A DNA stretch of 64,000 bases from Fodinibius sp034521915 (GCF_034521915.1 NZ_JAXHLU010000001.1:124001-188000), one strand, 5' to 3'. Counted from the first letter of the stretch, positions 1-10,037 are shown. Notes: a model not told the origin generated them from the sequence alone. A program made the numbers and translations.

Positions 1-22
1 TAATTCTATATACCATTTAATA

Positions 23-1474
23 ATGAATCTCTATCGAAGATTAAAAATATCAACCGCGGTTCTGCTCCTTATTACAGCCGCAGGCTGTACACTCGATGAT
101 GTGAGCAGCAGCAATGATGAAACTATTACGGAGCAGGATCTACAAGCGGCCAGTCAAATTTTAGGGGAATCCCTTTCCAGCGACAACAGCGGCATTTTAT
201 TAAGCTTAAATGATGCACTAACAAACTTCTCGAGTACCAACTTCACTACTTCTCAAAATAAAACCGGCACTCCAACTACGCAGGATGATCGCAGCGGTCG
301 AGGTGGAGAAACAAATTACAATTATTCCTATGACCAGCAAACGGGTACTCATACCATCTCCTTCAGCAGACAAGTTGATCGCCCTCTTTTTAGCAAAACT
401 GTTATAGATACGCTTAATTATATTTTTAAGGATAATAATGGTGCGTTTATTGAGTCACCTGATACTGAGGCAGATCGCATTGAATTCATAAACTATAATG
501 CCAATCGCGAAGGAGAAATATTAACACCTCGCAAGAGTTCCTTTTTTGTACGTACTGATACCTTTCTAATCGACGGTGTTTCTGATGCAACGCCCGTGCT
601 CTCTATTGATGGTGTTCACAATAGTAATGGAAATATCGAAGTTGACAACCAGGTCGAGAACCAAGCCTTTGAACGCAGCTACGAGCTGGAAATCAATTTT
701 TTAAGCATTGAAATAGAGAAACCCTCCAGTGGTCCCATTGATCTTAGCCGAGGGGTAACAGGTACCTTAAGCTGGGAAATGACCATCCGAAAAAGCGCCA
801 ATGGCAGCTCCGATTCCAAAACGCTTCGCGGCACTATTGAAATGAGTGGAGACGGTACTGCACTTCTTCGATTTCAAGACTTATTTAAAAGGTTCCAGGT
901 TAATCTTAGGAACGGAGATGTTAAAGATCAGGACGAAGAATTTGAAGGCCGTGTCCAGTCGGTAAACATAAGTGAAGAATTCATAACACTCGTGAATGGT
1001 CGAAGCATCTATCTTACTAAAAACACTGAAATTGATGATGACGATTATACATCTTTAGAAGAAGTACAACAGGCTGTTAACGATGGCGTTTTTGTCTGGG
1101 CCGAGGGTGAAGGATATGTCAATAATAACCGATTTTATGCTGAAGAAATTGAGTTTGAGCGGGAAGATGAAGAAGGTGATGCTGAAGGTGAAATAGAATT
1201 CAAAGAATGGGTTTCTTCGGTAGATCTTGAAAATAAAACGTTTACACTTGCTCAGGATGTAGTAGTACAAATAACCGAAAATACTACCATTGAAAATGAA
1301 GGCGACTACATCACGCTACAAGAGGTAGCTGATGCGCTTGAAAATGGTGCAATAGTTGAAGCTGACGGTAGTGCGTTGGAAGAAACGGAAAACCCGGATA
1401 TTGATCTCACAGCAGTAAACGTTGAGTTTGATCGTGAAGAACAAGATGATGACGATAATGATGAAAACGATTAG
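23..1474 (+). CDS. Lipoprotein with two DUF5666-like C-terminal repeats
   Basis: A 483-residue probable outer-membrane lipoprotein: the hydrophobic signal ends in a lipobox (ITAAGC, Cys about residue 22). The mature N-terminus is low-complexity, rich in Ser, Asn and Thr. Residues about 300-380 and 390-475 are two related units, each with a beta-rich segment (EGRVQSV / KEWVSSV), a TLEEVQ-like helix and an acidic tail, resembling DUF5666 domains. It ends in a run of Asp/Glu. The gene lies 13 bases before a fecR gene and probably heads or continues an operon with the FecR and TonB-receptor genes. Its true upstream neighbour is outside the window. Function unknown; a role in envelope binding or sensing is only a guess. 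Confidence 0.75.
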   Translation: MNLYRRLKISTAVLLLITAAGCTLDDVSSSNDETITEQDLQAASQILGESLSSDNSGILLSLNDALTNFSSTNFTTSQNKTGTPTTQDDRSGRGGETNYNYSYDQQTGTHTISFSRQVDRPLFSKTVIDTLNYIFKDNNGAFIESPDTEADRIEFINYNANREGEILTPRKSSFFVRTDTFLIDGVSDATPVLSIDGVHNSNGNIEVDNQVENQAFERSYELEINFLSIEIEKPSSGPIDLSRGVTGTLSWEMTIRKSANGSSDSKTLRGTIEMSGDGTALLRFQDLFKRFQVNLRNGDVKDQDEEFEGRVQSVNISEEFITLVNGRSIYLTKNTEIDDDDYTSLEEVQQAVNDGVFVWAEGEGYVNNNRFYAEEIEFEREDEEGDAEGEIEFKEWVSSVDLENKTFTLAQDVVVQITENTTIENEGDYITLQEVADALENGAIVEADGSALEETENPDIDLTAVNVEFDREEQDDDDNDEND

Positions 1475-1487
1475 ACTAAGTGTATAA

Positions 1488-2450
1488 ATGGCTGACCAAT
1501 TACCACATAACGATCCAGACTTACAACTTGCCCGAAAAGTTGGTAATCATCAGTTGGATGAAAAGCCGCTATCGGATATTGATGATCCACTCATTAATCA
1601 ACTGCTGACTTATAAGAGGCAAAAAACAAGTGAGAATCCCATCGATCCCGATGATAAACAACAGGTTTGGGATGACATTGCTTCTGCAACACAGCCACAG
1701 TCACAAAGTGCCAAGGTTACATCTATTTTTAGTTCAAAATCGATTCAATGGGCTGCTGCAGCTGTACTCATTATTGGGGCAATATTCAGTTTCGTTTACC
1801 TTAATTACCTTAATCAACCGCAAATAGTGGCCCAGTCACAAACAACCATTAAAACAGTAACACTCAGCGACGGAAGTTCGGTAACTTTGCGTCCGCACTC
1901 TACGCTGTTTGAGGTTGAAGAATCTGCTACGTCACAACAGTACCGACTCGAAGGTGAAGCGATATTTGATGTCACCTCCGAGCCGGACCGTACTTTCCAA
2001 GTCACAACTGCATTGGGAAAAGTTACGGTTTTAGGTACTCGTTTTTCGGTAAGTTCGTGGGGTAAGCAAATGCAGGTTTTTTTGGATGAAGGATCTGTGG
2101 AAGTCATATCTACTCAATCACAAAACCCTGTTCAACTTTCCCCCGGTCAATCTGCCTCTATAGACAGTAGCAAAAATATAACCGTTTCCGAGAAAGCAAA
2201 TCACAAAGAGTATTTTGATTGGATTAATGGGGAACTTGTTTTCGAAAATAAAGCGTTGAAAGATATTACTGCTGAAATTGAGCAACAGTTCAACATCACC
2301 ATCACATTACCGGAAACGATTGCTGAAGATTCTCTTTCCGGTCAATTACCGCTGGATAATCTTGAATTGGCTCTACAGGATCTTGAACTTGTATTAAATG
2401 GCGAATTCTCAAAAACCGGCGAACAAAGTTATACTTTTGAAGCAAATTAA
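1488..2450 (+). CDS. FecR-family anti-sigma factor
   Basis: A 320-residue membrane protein of the FecR class, which relays a signal from an outer-membrane TonB receptor to an ECF sigma factor. A cytoplasmic N-terminus of about 80 residues precedes one transmembrane helix (about 82-105, WAAAAVLIIGAIFSFVYL). The periplasmic FecR domain follows (TLSDGSSVTLRPHST, GEAIFDV, VLGTRFSV, LDEGSVEV). The last 80 residues form a DUF4974/STN-like fold (FENKALKDITAEIEQQFN). It lies 3 bases before the TonB-receptor gene, whose STN domain would be its partner. No ECF sigma gene is visible on this side; it may lie upstream of the window. Confidence 0.92.
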   Translation: MADQLPHNDPDLQLARKVGNHQLDEKPLSDIDDPLINQLLTYKRQKTSENPIDPDDKQQVWDDIASATQPQSQSAKVTSIFSSKSIQWAAAAVLIIGAIFSFVYLNYLNQPQIVAQSQTTIKTVTLSDGSSVTLRPHSTLFEVEESATSQQYRLEGEAIFDVTSEPDRTFQVTTALGKVTVLGTRFSVSSWGKQMQVFLDEGSVEVISTQSQNPVQLSPGQSASIDSSKNITVSEKANHKEYFDWINGELVFENKALKDITAEIEQQFNITITLPETIAEDSLSGQLPLDNLELALQDLELVLNGEFSKTGEQSYTFEAN

Positions 2451-2453
2451 CGC

Positions 2454-5099
2454 ATGACCATTTATAAGTTTTTATTCAAGAGTTTCGTTATTTCGGGATT
2501 ATTAATCATTGGAGTTACGCAACACGTCTGTGCACAGTACCAGTATAACAATAAGCCCGTACTTCAAATCATCAATAATTTAGAACAGGAAACAGCTTTC
2601 GGATTTCTCTATCGGGATGCCCTTCTCTCTGATATCAAACTCAGCTTTACTGCCTCAGAAACAAATCTTTTTTCAGTATTTCGTACAGCTTTAGCCCCAC
2701 ATCAACTATCCCTCGATGTTGACAGCACCCGAAAACAGGCAATCATTTATCAGAAAAACACAGACGGAGCAACAGACCGAACCATTACCATACGCGGTCA
2801 GGTTGTAGATGCCCAAACCGGTGAACGCCTCCCTTTTGCAACGATCCGCTGGAAAAAGCAGGGTACCACCAAAGGAACCGGCGCTAATGAAAGCGGGGCC
2901 TTTTCATTCAGCAGAACATTTAACCGCCAAACTATTGATATAACCGGCTCTTATGTGGGATACAGCTCTAAGACTATTCGCTTAAACTTGTCGCAGAAAA
3001 ATGCGATCAGAGAACTCACGTTCCGGCTTCAGCCCACGCGTATTGACGGAAATGAACTTATTATTACAGGCACCAATTCTTATAATGATATCGATCAAAA
3101 CGTAACAGGTCTGGTAAATATGGGCACCTTTAGCCCGATGGGAGAAACCAATGCCCTTCGTGCCTTGCAAAACCTCCCCTCTGTATCACTGGCCCCGGCC
3201 TTAAGTGACGGTTTAAATATTCGCGGCAGTACCACTGATGGCTTTCAAGTATTGATTGATGACATTACCATATATAATCAAAGCCATCTTTTTGGCCTTG
3301 TTGACAGCTTTAATGCAGATATTTTAAAACGAAGTGGTTTTTTCTATGATATAGCACCCGCACAATTTCAGGCGCCTCCCGGGGGCACCCTCTCACTACT
3401 GACAAAAACGGGTTCACTGGATCAACTGTCCGGATCTGCAGGCCTCAGTAATACATCGGCTCGGATTTCGCTTGAGGGTCCCATCCAAAAAGGTAAAAGC
3501 AGCTGGCTCATTTCAGGACGCACCTCGTACATGAACACCGTTGACTGGTTCAACAATACGGATCTAGTTGAATGGGGACTTAATATTGATCGCAACAAAG
3601 ACGTATTGGATAATGATCTCATTGATTTTAAATCCCAATTGGTTTCTCCTAAACAAGCGGATGCTTCATTTTTTGATCTTCACGCGAAAACGTACTTCGA
3701 AACGCAAAGCGGAAACCAACTTATTATCAGTGGATATTGGGGCGGCGACGATACCCGGCAGCAAGCCAACCGCCTTTATCGCTCTTTTTCGACAAATAAT
3801 CCTGAGAACCTGGAAGAACGCCCTGTAACAACCGCTAATGATTGGCAAAATGCAGCGGCAAGCATCAAATATCAGCAGTGGTTTGGCGATAACATCTATT
3901 CAAATACTACTTTTGGTACCAGTATTTATGAGACTTCATTTTTAAAGGAGGATTTTACCTATATCGACATTACGCAAGCCCAGGGAGCACTGCAGGCCTT
4001 TGTTTTTCCATTTGAGAATCAAAGTATCTTAAATGAAATAAAAGCTGAACAACAGCTACAACTAACAAAAGAACATTGGACAGGAACAGGTGGCGTTTCG
4101 TATCATTATTACCTGGGAGAATATTTTGAGGATTCTTTTGAACGTCCCGGCTATTTTTCTTCACAGTCATCACATCAAGTTGACACCTACCTTCAACTCG
4201 ACTACAGCGGCTTTGAGATGCTCGATATTTTTGGCGGTATGCGATTGCATTACTACAGTAACGGTAATTTTGTGCAGTGGTCTCCCCGTGTAAAAATCAC
4301 TCTTTTCCCTGATTCCGATCTATCACTCTCCGGCGGATACAGCAAAAACCATCAGTTCTTAAATAAAATAACACTCAGTAACACCGTTACATCCGATATA
4401 TGGATTTTGGCCAGCAACAGGCAGCCTCCCACATCAGTAGATTATTTCTCAACCGGAATCTATTACGATCCATCCGATCAGCTCTATCTGCAGGCAGAGG
4501 CCTACCACAAAGAATTTAAAAATATACGTCTTCACGAGATCAACACTTTCTCACTAAGCAATACCTTTAACAATACTCCCTGGTATGTACAAAATAGTGG
4601 TCTCGGAAAAGGATTGGAGTTTTTGATGCGAAATCAGTTTCAGCATTTTAAGATCAATCAGACATTAACTATTTCCGAAATTACGTTATCCAATCCGGAA
4701 ATTAATGACGGCGACCCTTTTTATGCTGACTGGGACCGGACCTACCGTTATACAGCGTCCGCAGAAATAAATCCCATAACGAATTTTTCATTATATCTAT
4801 CCTGGATGTATGCCAGTGGAACACCCAACAAATTAGCCACATTTGGTCCACAGAACGAGGAGCGTCTTGGAAATTATTATCGCACTGATATTTCTGCCGA
4901 ATACAGTCAATCGTTTGGTGGAACCGAACTCTCCTTCTCACTAAGCGTTTACAATCTCTTGAACAGGAAAAACCCCTGGTACAGAGATCTGTCTTTCGTA
5001 ATAGATCAAAGCTCTCCCCAAAACCAATTCCGTAGCGTTCCGGTAGATGTGTATGATATAGGCATCCAGCCATCGTTCAATATCAGCATTCGTTTTTGA
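2454..5099 (+). CDS. TonB-dependent outer-membrane receptor with STN signalling domain
   Basis: An 881-residue TonB-dependent transporter. After a signal peptide (ends near VCAQ) comes an N-terminal STN domain (about 30-105), then a carboxypeptidase-regulatory-like beta sandwich (ITIRGQVVDAQTGERLPFATI, about 115-195). A plug domain follows (ALRALQNLPSVS, LNIRGSTTDGFQVLIDD), then a long beta-barrel ending in an aromatic Phe (SFNISIRF). The STN domain plus the adjacent fecR gene are typical of FecA-type receptors that regulate their own expression by transenvelope signalling. The ligand cannot be read from sequence; siderophores or glycans are common for the family. It is the last gene of the operon. 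Confidence 0.93.
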   Translation: MTIYKFLFKSFVISGLLIIGVTQHVCAQYQYNNKPVLQIINNLEQETAFGFLYRDALLSDIKLSFTASETNLFSVFRTALAPHQLSLDVDSTRKQAIIYQKNTDGATDRTITIRGQVVDAQTGERLPFATIRWKKQGTTKGTGANESGAFSFSRTFNRQTIDITGSYVGYSSKTIRLNLSQKNAIRELTFRLQPTRIDGNELIITGTNSYNDIDQNVTGLVNMGTFSPMGETNALRALQNLPSVSLAPALSDGLNIRGSTTDGFQVLIDDITIYNQSHLFGLVDSFNADILKRSGFFYDIAPAQFQAPPGGTLSLLTKTGSLDQLSGSAGLSNTSARISLEGPIQKGKSSWLISGRTSYMNTVDWFNNTDLVEWGLNIDRNKDVLDNDLIDFKSQLVSPKQADASFFDLHAKTYFETQSGNQLIISGYWGGDDTRQQANRLYRSFSTNNPENLEERPVTTANDWQNAAASIKYQQWFGDNIYSNTTFGTSIYETSFLKEDFTYIDITQAQGALQAFVFPFENQSILNEIKAEQQLQLTKEHWTGTGGVSYHYYLGEYFEDSFERPGYFSSQSSHQVDTYLQLDYSGFEMLDIFGGMRLHYYSNGNFVQWSPRVKITLFPDSDLSLSGGYSKNHQFLNKITLSNTVTSDIWILASNRQPPTSVDYFSTGIYYDPSDQLYLQAEAYHKEFKNIRLHEINTFSLSNTFNNTPWYVQNSGLGKGLEFLMRNQFQHFKINQTLTISEITLSNPEINDGDPFYADWDRTYRYTASAEINPITNFSLYLSWMYASGTPNKLATFGPQNEERLGNYYRTDISAEYSQSFGGTELSFSLSVYNLLNRKNPWYRDLSFVIDQSSPQNQFRSVPVDVYDIGIQPSFNISIRF

Positions 5100-5176
5100 C
5101 ACAATTGACTAAATTGAGGTTTGTCCCGATCTGTTTTTTAGCTATAATATGACAAACTAAAGTAAATCAAGTTGGG

Positions 5177-5638
5177 ATGGATGCAGAAACACTTACTATG
5201 ATCTTCTTTATCGGGGGGATTGTACTCATGATAATCGAAACACTCATCCCGGGAGGCGTATCATTTTTCTTGGGCGTAAGCGGACTTTTTGTTGGCGCAC
5301 TGCGCTGGTTTGGAATTTTAGAAGATCCTGCCACCTCTATTATTACCTGGCTTTTTACATCGGTAGCACTCATCCTAGCCATGCGTCCCATATTAATGAA
5401 GTACTGGGGTGGAGAAAGCAGTTACAAACTTGCCAATGAAGATGTGGAAGCCATGGATCAGGTGGTAGATGTCGTTGAGACCGTCAATCCAGATGATAAC
5501 TCCGGACGCATTCGTTTCCAGGGCATTTCGTGGCAAGCCCGAACATTGGAAGGCGAAATTCAAGCAGGTACCAAAGCAAAAATCCGGTACCGCGATAATG
5601 TAACGTGGATCGTTGAGCCGGTAGATGAGTTCGAATAA
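5177..5638 (+). CDS. NfeD-like membrane protein
   Basis: A short NfeD-type protein (153 residues): two to three transmembrane helices within residues 6-75 (FFIGGIVLMIIETLIPGG, FLGVSGLFVGAL, ITWLFTSVALILAM), then a soluble OB-fold-like domain (about 90-150, GRIRFQGISWQART, GTKAKIRYRDNVTWIVEP). NfeD proteins typically pair with SPFH/stomatin proteins in membrane microdomains and quality control; two SPFH genes follow about 160 bases downstream, which supports the call. It lacks the long protease domain of full-length NfeD, as in the short NfeD1b class. Confidence 0.93.
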   Translation: MDAETLTMIFFIGGIVLMIIETLIPGGVSFFLGVSGLFVGALRWFGILEDPATSIITWLFTSVALILAMRPILMKYWGGESSYKLANEDVEAMDQVVDVVETVNPDDNSGRIRFQGISWQARTLEGEIQAGTKAKIRYRDNVTWIVEPVDEFE

Positions 5639-5665
5639 TAATCCGATTAAAATAACACCAATTCC

Positions 5666-5683
5666 CCACGGATGAATCCGTGG
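5666..5683. terminator. Perfect hairpin between NfeD and SPFH genes
   Basis: An 8-bp perfect inverted repeat (CCACGGAT / ATCCGTGG) with a 2-base loop lies 28 bases after the nfeD-like stop. There is no good T-tract after it, so it may be a weak terminator, an attenuator or an RNA-processing hairpin between nfeD and the SPFH genes. Confidence 0.35.
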
Positions 5684-5802
5684 TCTAAGCCTTTAAAAAA
5701 ATCACTTTAAGCGAACTTAAAAAAATTTCTTAGCCTAATAATTCATCATTAGGCTAAATGACCAAGCAAATACTCTTATCTATAACTAAAAAATCAACCA
5801 TC

Positions 5803-6750
5803 ATGTGGACGACCTTACTTATTATCATTGCCTTGGGCGTCTTTATCTTTACAAAAGTATTTATCATTGTAGAGATGCGCGAAGAAGTCATTCAGGAACG
5901 ACTCGGTAAATACATTAAAACACTAAAACCAGGACTGCACTTTTTAATTCCTTTTGTTGATCGCCCTGCTTACCGTCAAGAAATGCGCGAGCAGGTGATC
6001 GACGTGCCCAGCCAAACCTGTATTACCAAAGACAATATTGAGGTAGAAGTAGATGGCTTGGTATATGTTAAAGTGATGGACGCCTATAAAGCCAGCTACG
6101 GTATCGGCAATTATAAGATGGCGGCTATAAATCTTGCGCAAACGACCATGCGGAGTGAAATTGGCAAAATCACGCTGGATGATACCTTCTCCGAGCGGGA
6201 ACAGATGAACGAAAATATCGTCCGGGAAATCGACAAGGCTTCCGATCCGTGGGGAATAAAAGTACTACGATACGAAATTCGGAACATACGTCCATCAGAT
6301 AATCTGATTCACACGCTTGAAAAACAGATGGAAGCCGAACGCGATAAACGCGCCGAAATTACCAAATCTACCGGAACACGCGATTATAAAATCAACGAAT
6401 CGCAGGGAGAGCGACAAGAGGCTATTCTGCTTTCTGAGGCACAGCGGCAAAAGCGAATTAACGAAGCCAAGGGCAAAGCCAAAGAGATCGAACTTATAGC
6501 CAAGGCTACCTCCAAAGGCATTAAACGCGTATCCGAAGCCATTGCCAAACCCGGGGGTGATCTGGCTGTTAAAACAAAACTAATCGAACAATTTATCGGC
6601 CAGCTGGGCAATGTGATCGAACAAGCAAATGTATCCGTACTGCCTACCGAAACTGCTAATCTAAAAACATTTTTTGAAGGCGTCAGCAAGGTAAGTGACG
6701 GCACACAACCTTCTTCTGCCTATAAAGCCACCAAGGGAGGCCAACAATGA
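5803..6750 (+). CDS. SPFH/stomatin-family membrane protein (first of a pair)
   Basis: A stomatin/QmcA-like protein: an N-terminal membrane anchor (WTTLLIIIALGVFIFTKVF), the SPFH domain (about 20-200, VIQERLGKYIKTLKPGLHF, DNIEVEVDGLVYVKV) and a long charged coiled coil (about 170-265). ATG 5803 is chosen because it puts the anchor at the N-terminus; an in-frame ATG at 5758 would add 15 polar residues. From 5803 the protein is 315 residues. It overlaps the next SPFH gene by 4 bases (ATGA), so the two are probably translationally coupled and form hetero-oligomers. Members scaffold membrane microdomains and regulate membrane proteases; the exact client is unknown. Confidence 0.93.
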   Translation: MWTTLLIIIALGVFIFTKVFIIVEMREEVIQERLGKYIKTLKPGLHFLIPFVDRPAYRQEMREQVIDVPSQTCITKDNIEVEVDGLVYVKVMDAYKASYGIGNYKMAAINLAQTTMRSEIGKITLDDTFSEREQMNENIVREIDKASDPWGIKVLRYEIRNIRPSDNLIHTLEKQMEAERDKRAEITKSTGTRDYKINESQGERQEAILLSEAQRQKRINEAKGKAKEIELIAKATSKGIKRVSEAIAKPGGDLAVKTKLIEQFIGQLGNVIEQANVSVLPTETANLKTFFEGVSKVSDGTQPSSAYKATKGGQQ

Positions 6751-7688
6751 TAGAACTCATCAGCCAAATTGTACTCGGACTTTTAAGCATTTATGTACTC
6801 TTTAAATTCATTCAGTCGATTCAACTCGTACCTACACAAAAAGCATATATCGTAGAACGACTGGGTAACTATCACCGAACACTCGGACCCGGATTTCACG
6901 CTTTGGTACCCTTCTTCGACCAAGTAAAATACAAGCAGGATCTGCGCGAAGAAACCATCGAGGTAGAACCACAGGAATGCTTTACAAAAGATAATGTAAA
7001 GGTTGAAGTTGATGGGGTAATTTACCTGGCCGTTATTGATCCGGTCAATGCTAGCTACGGCGTTACTGATTACCGTTTTGCAGCCGTTCAGCTGGCGCAG
7101 ACGACAACCCGCTCTATTATCGGTACCATGGATTTAGATGACACCTTCGAGGATCGGGCGATTATCAATAAAGAAGTCGTCAATGTGCTCAGCGAAATGG
7201 AAAAAGCCTGGGGTATCCGGGTTCTGCGTTATGAGATCAAAAATATCTATACGCCTAAAACCATCCAGAATGCTATGGAGCGTCAGATGACGGCCGAGCG
7301 TGAACGTCGGGCGACCATCGCCAAATCGGAAGGGATTATGCAGTCAACGATTAATGATGCGGAGGGAGAAAAAGAGGAAATTATCAATAAATCGGAAGGC
7401 GAAATGCAGCGGCAGATCAACGAGGCCGAAGGTGTTGCCCAGGAAATTGAATCCATAGCCGAGGCAACAGCAATATCAATCGAAGAAATTGCCGATGCCC
7501 TTTCTAAAAATAAGGGAAAAGAAGCTATGCAGATGCGGCTTGCAGAAAAATATATCAGCCAGCTTTCAAAACTTGCCAGCGACAAAAATGACGTCATCAT
7601 ACCGACTGACATCACCAACTACGACGCAATTATGAAGGGGCTTTCGCTGGATAAAATTTCAATTGTACCGGATGAAGAAACAGGCTAA
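6747..7688 (+). CDS. SPFH/stomatin-family membrane protein (second of a pair)
   Basis: A 313-residue paralogue of the preceding gene with the same plan: N-terminal hydrophobic anchor (LISQIVLGLLSIYVLFKF), SPFH core (AYIVERLGNYHRTLGPGFH, DNVKVEVDGVIYLAV) and a C-terminal charged coiled coil rich in Glu, Ala and Lys (about 170-265). The start ATG overlaps the upstream stop. The two differ mainly in the coiled coil and tail, which fits alternating subunits of one ring or cage. The NfeD-SPFH-SPFH order suggests one membrane quality-control module. Confidence 0.93.
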   Translation: MIELISQIVLGLLSIYVLFKFIQSIQLVPTQKAYIVERLGNYHRTLGPGFHALVPFFDQVKYKQDLREETIEVEPQECFTKDNVKVEVDGVIYLAVIDPVNASYGVTDYRFAAVQLAQTTTRSIIGTMDLDDTFEDRAIINKEVVNVLSEMEKAWGIRVLRYEIKNIYTPKTIQNAMERQMTAERERRATIAKSEGIMQSTINDAEGEKEEIINKSEGEMQRQINEAEGVAQEIESIAEATAISIEEIADALSKNKGKEAMQMRLAEKYISQLSKLASDKNDVIIPTDITNYDAIMKGLSLDKISIVPDEETG

Positions 7689-7800
7689 CATTGTTACAGC
7701 ATGGAAGATGTTTGCACCCCCAGATTTTTAATTCCAACTAAATTTTAAGGGTGTGCATTTTTAAAAGTTCATATATTGTTAGTCAAAAAGCCTGGCCTCT

Positions 7801-8501
7801 ATGAAATCATCTAAAAAAATATCACACTACTCTGAAAACAAATGGGACAGCTGGCTTACAACACTGGCCGAACAGGAATACTTTTTTGTTGATAACTTTA
7901 TTCCTGATCAACTCTACAAAGAAACACAACAATATTTTCAACAGCTACTTGATGAACGTGAATTTAATAAAGCCGCTATTGGCACCAATCAACAACGACA
8001 GATTGAGTCTAATATCCGCGGCGATTTTATCTACTGGCTGGACAAACAAGAGGATACTAAAATAAGCTCACTTTTTATTCTGTTTGATGAAGTATTGGCA
8101 AAACTAAGAGAATATCTCTTTTAAAGCGTATCTAATTATGAATTCCACTTTGCACTATATCCTCCCCACACAAGATATGAGAAACACATAGATCAATTCC
8201 ACGGGAGGAAGAATCGGGTTATCTCCATGCTCATCTACCTCAATGAAAATGGAAGCCCGGTGACGGAGGAGAACTGAAAATATATGAGCCAGAGGGTGAC
8301 ACTACTTTAATTGAACAACTTGCCAAACGACTGGTTATGTTTAAGAGTGATAAGGTAGAACATGAGGTTTTGCTTACCCAAACACCGCAAAAAAGTATTA
8401 CGGGATGGCTTTTACATCAGCCGGCTACAATTGGGCACTTTTTTTTAAAGCGGGTTCACGGACAAGTTCCAATACCAGATTATTATAGCCAGAATTGCTA
8501 A
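7801..8501 (+). pseudogene. Broken 2OG-Fe(II) oxygenase (prolyl-4-hydroxylase-like)
   Basis: Three pieces add up to one 2OG-Fe(II) dioxygenase of the SM-20/prolyl-hydroxylase type. The first 107 residues start at 7801 and stop at an in-frame TAA (8122-8124). The same frame resumes with EFHFALYPPHTRYEKHID, holding the HxD iron ligands, and runs to about 8255. A one-base deletion near 8255-8260 then moves the rest to another frame: GDGGELKIYEPEG, the distal His (DKVEHEVL) and the 2OG-binding end (KSITGW). All metal and co-substrate motifs are still recognisable, so inactivation looks recent. The last bases overlap the convergent DUF389 gene. One nonsense codon plus one frameshift argues against a single sequencing error. 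Confidence 0.85.
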
Positions 8502-9470
8502 CAAAGCTACCCAAATTCCAATGGCAATGCGGGTAGCCTTTTTTGCTTTTTCGACCTCCCACCAGCTGCGGGGCTGAATGCCCTGCACCAAGAAGGTAAG
8601 TATTCCAGCCAAGTTAATACAAATAAGGTTTGTGGTCGTAAGAATCACCGAACCTATTGCCAAATTTGTATATCCTGCCCCCAGTAACAATCCCACGTTA
8701 ACCAGCGGCGGAAGCAAGGCAACCGCCACCATCACACCTACTATTGCGGCAGGTACACCTCGAGTATAAGCCAACACTCCAGCGCTACCTGCAGCCAGTG
8801 CGATGGTGATGTCACCCAGATTCACATTTGTTTTATTAATGAGTTGCTGCGATTCAAGATCGACCTGCATCACTAATCCCATTAGAAAAGCCAAGCCCAA
8901 TGATGCAACTATTCCAGCGACATTGGTTTTAAGGGATTGCCATCCCAAATCCAAATCACCGAGTGTTACTGACAATGCCATGGAGACGTTAGGACCCAAA
9001 AGCGGAGCAATAACCATCGCTCCGATAATGACAGCAACATCATCACGAACGAGTCCAACCCCTGCAACAAGTGTTGATAACAACACCAATCCTACAAACA
9101 CAGTATTCAACTCGCTTCCGCTGGCAACATCAGAATAAAGCTCTTCACGACTAATTCGCCCAATGCTTTTTCCCTCCGATTCGTCCTGCTCCTCATGAGA
9201 ATCTTTTTCATCCTCTTCCTCTTTAGGTTGCGGCAATGTTGCCTCTACCTCAAAGAGCATGATCCTAAACCCTTCCACATGCGAAAACTTTTCGGCAAGT
9301 TCATCGGTAAGAGCTTCCGTGCGATTGGCATCCACCAATATCCGCAATATTGAACAGCCATCCTCCAAATTGTCGGACCAGACGCCAAATACATCTTCCT
9401 CTTCAACAAAAGTGCGCGCTTCTTTTGCAGTCTCGGGCGGAGCAATAAGCTCCAGCATGCGGTAATTCAT
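8445..9470 (-). CDS. DUF389 (TIGR00341-type) multipass membrane protein
   Basis: A 341-residue membrane protein. The soluble N-terminus (about 1-95) ends in an acidic linker of repeated Glu/Asp. It is followed by six or more hydrophobic segments with the DUF389 pattern (SELNTVFVGLVLLSTLVAG, AVIIGAMVIAPLLGPNV, GVPAAIVGVMVAVALLPPLVNVGLLLGAG). Members are poorly characterised integral membrane proteins, sometimes proposed to be transporters or channels. It stands alone, convergent with the broken oxygenase. The function is not known. Confidence 0.9.
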   Translation of the reverse strand: MNYRMLELIAPPETAKEARTFVEEEDVFGVWSDNLEDGCSILRILVDANRTEALTDELAEKFSHVEGFRIMLFEVEATLPQPKEEEDEKDSHEEQDESEGKSIGRISREELYSDVASGSELNTVFVGLVLLSTLVAGVGLVRDDVAVIIGAMVIAPLLGPNVSMALSVTLGDLDLGWQSLKTNVAGIVASLGLAFLMGLVMQVDLESQQLINKTNVNLGDITIALAAGSAGVLAYTRGVPAAIVGVMVAVALLPPLVNVGLLLGAGYTNLAIGSVILTTTNLICINLAGILTFLVQGIQPRSWWEVEKAKKATRIAIGIWVALLAILAIIIWYWNLSVNPL

Positions 9471-9631
9471 TTGCCAAACTTTTTTGATAATTTGCTACAG
9501 GGTACAAAGGAATTCGAAAAGTAAAAAATGAATATTTAAATAACCTCAACAACTAGATTACATAATCGTAGTAATGACTTAATTGTTAAATTTCAATCAT
9601 TAAAAACGAATGTAAAACTCAATTTTTTTAT

Positions 9632-10030
9632 ATGAATGCTGAAGAAATAAGAGCTACAATTGAACATTTTTTTGAGGCAATGGATACCCAAGATCTCAAG
9701 GTAATGAAAAAGCTCATCCCTAAAACAAATTCAACTGTACATATAGGAACGGATAAAGGCGAAATTTGGAAAGGATGGAAAGAGCTCAATAATGCTACGG
9801 AAGGACAGTTTGAAGGGCTCGAATATTACAAGGCAAATATTCGAGAGTTAACGTTTAATGTTGCAGAATCCGGAGATGTAGCCTGGTACTTTCACAAACT
9901 CGATGCCAAAATTAAATCGAATGGCAGTATTACTCATTGGAAAGGGGCACGCTTTACCGGCGTTTTGCAAAAAATTGACGGGCAGTGGGTAATGGCGCAA
10001 ACACAAGTTTCAATCCCGGAATCAACCTGA
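9632..10030 (+). CDS. NTF2-like/SnoaL-type small protein
   Basis: 132 residues with the NTF2-like cone fold signature: an N-terminal helix pair (EEIRATIEHFFEAMDTQDLKVM), a central strand (TVHIGTDKGEIWKG) and C-terminal strands (THWKGARFTGVLQKIDGQWVMAQTQVSIP). It most resembles SnoaL_3/nuclear-transport-factor-2 family proteins of the YybH kind. Such proteins may bind small ligands or act as isomerases, but no catalytic pair is evident. It is a single gene, convergent with the LytTR gene 7 bases away. Confidence 0.8.
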   Translation: MNAEEIRATIEHFFEAMDTQDLKVMKKLIPKTNSTVHIGTDKGEIWKGWKELNNATEGQFEGLEYYKANIRELTFNVAESGDVAWYFHKLDAKIKSNGSITHWKGARFTGVLQKIDGQWVMAQTQVSIPEST

Positions 10031-10037
10031 TCCTAAT

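Noticed and set aside
5758..5802. Longer N-terminus of the first SPFH protein
   Set aside because: It would put 15 polar residues before the membrane anchor, unlike the paired gene.
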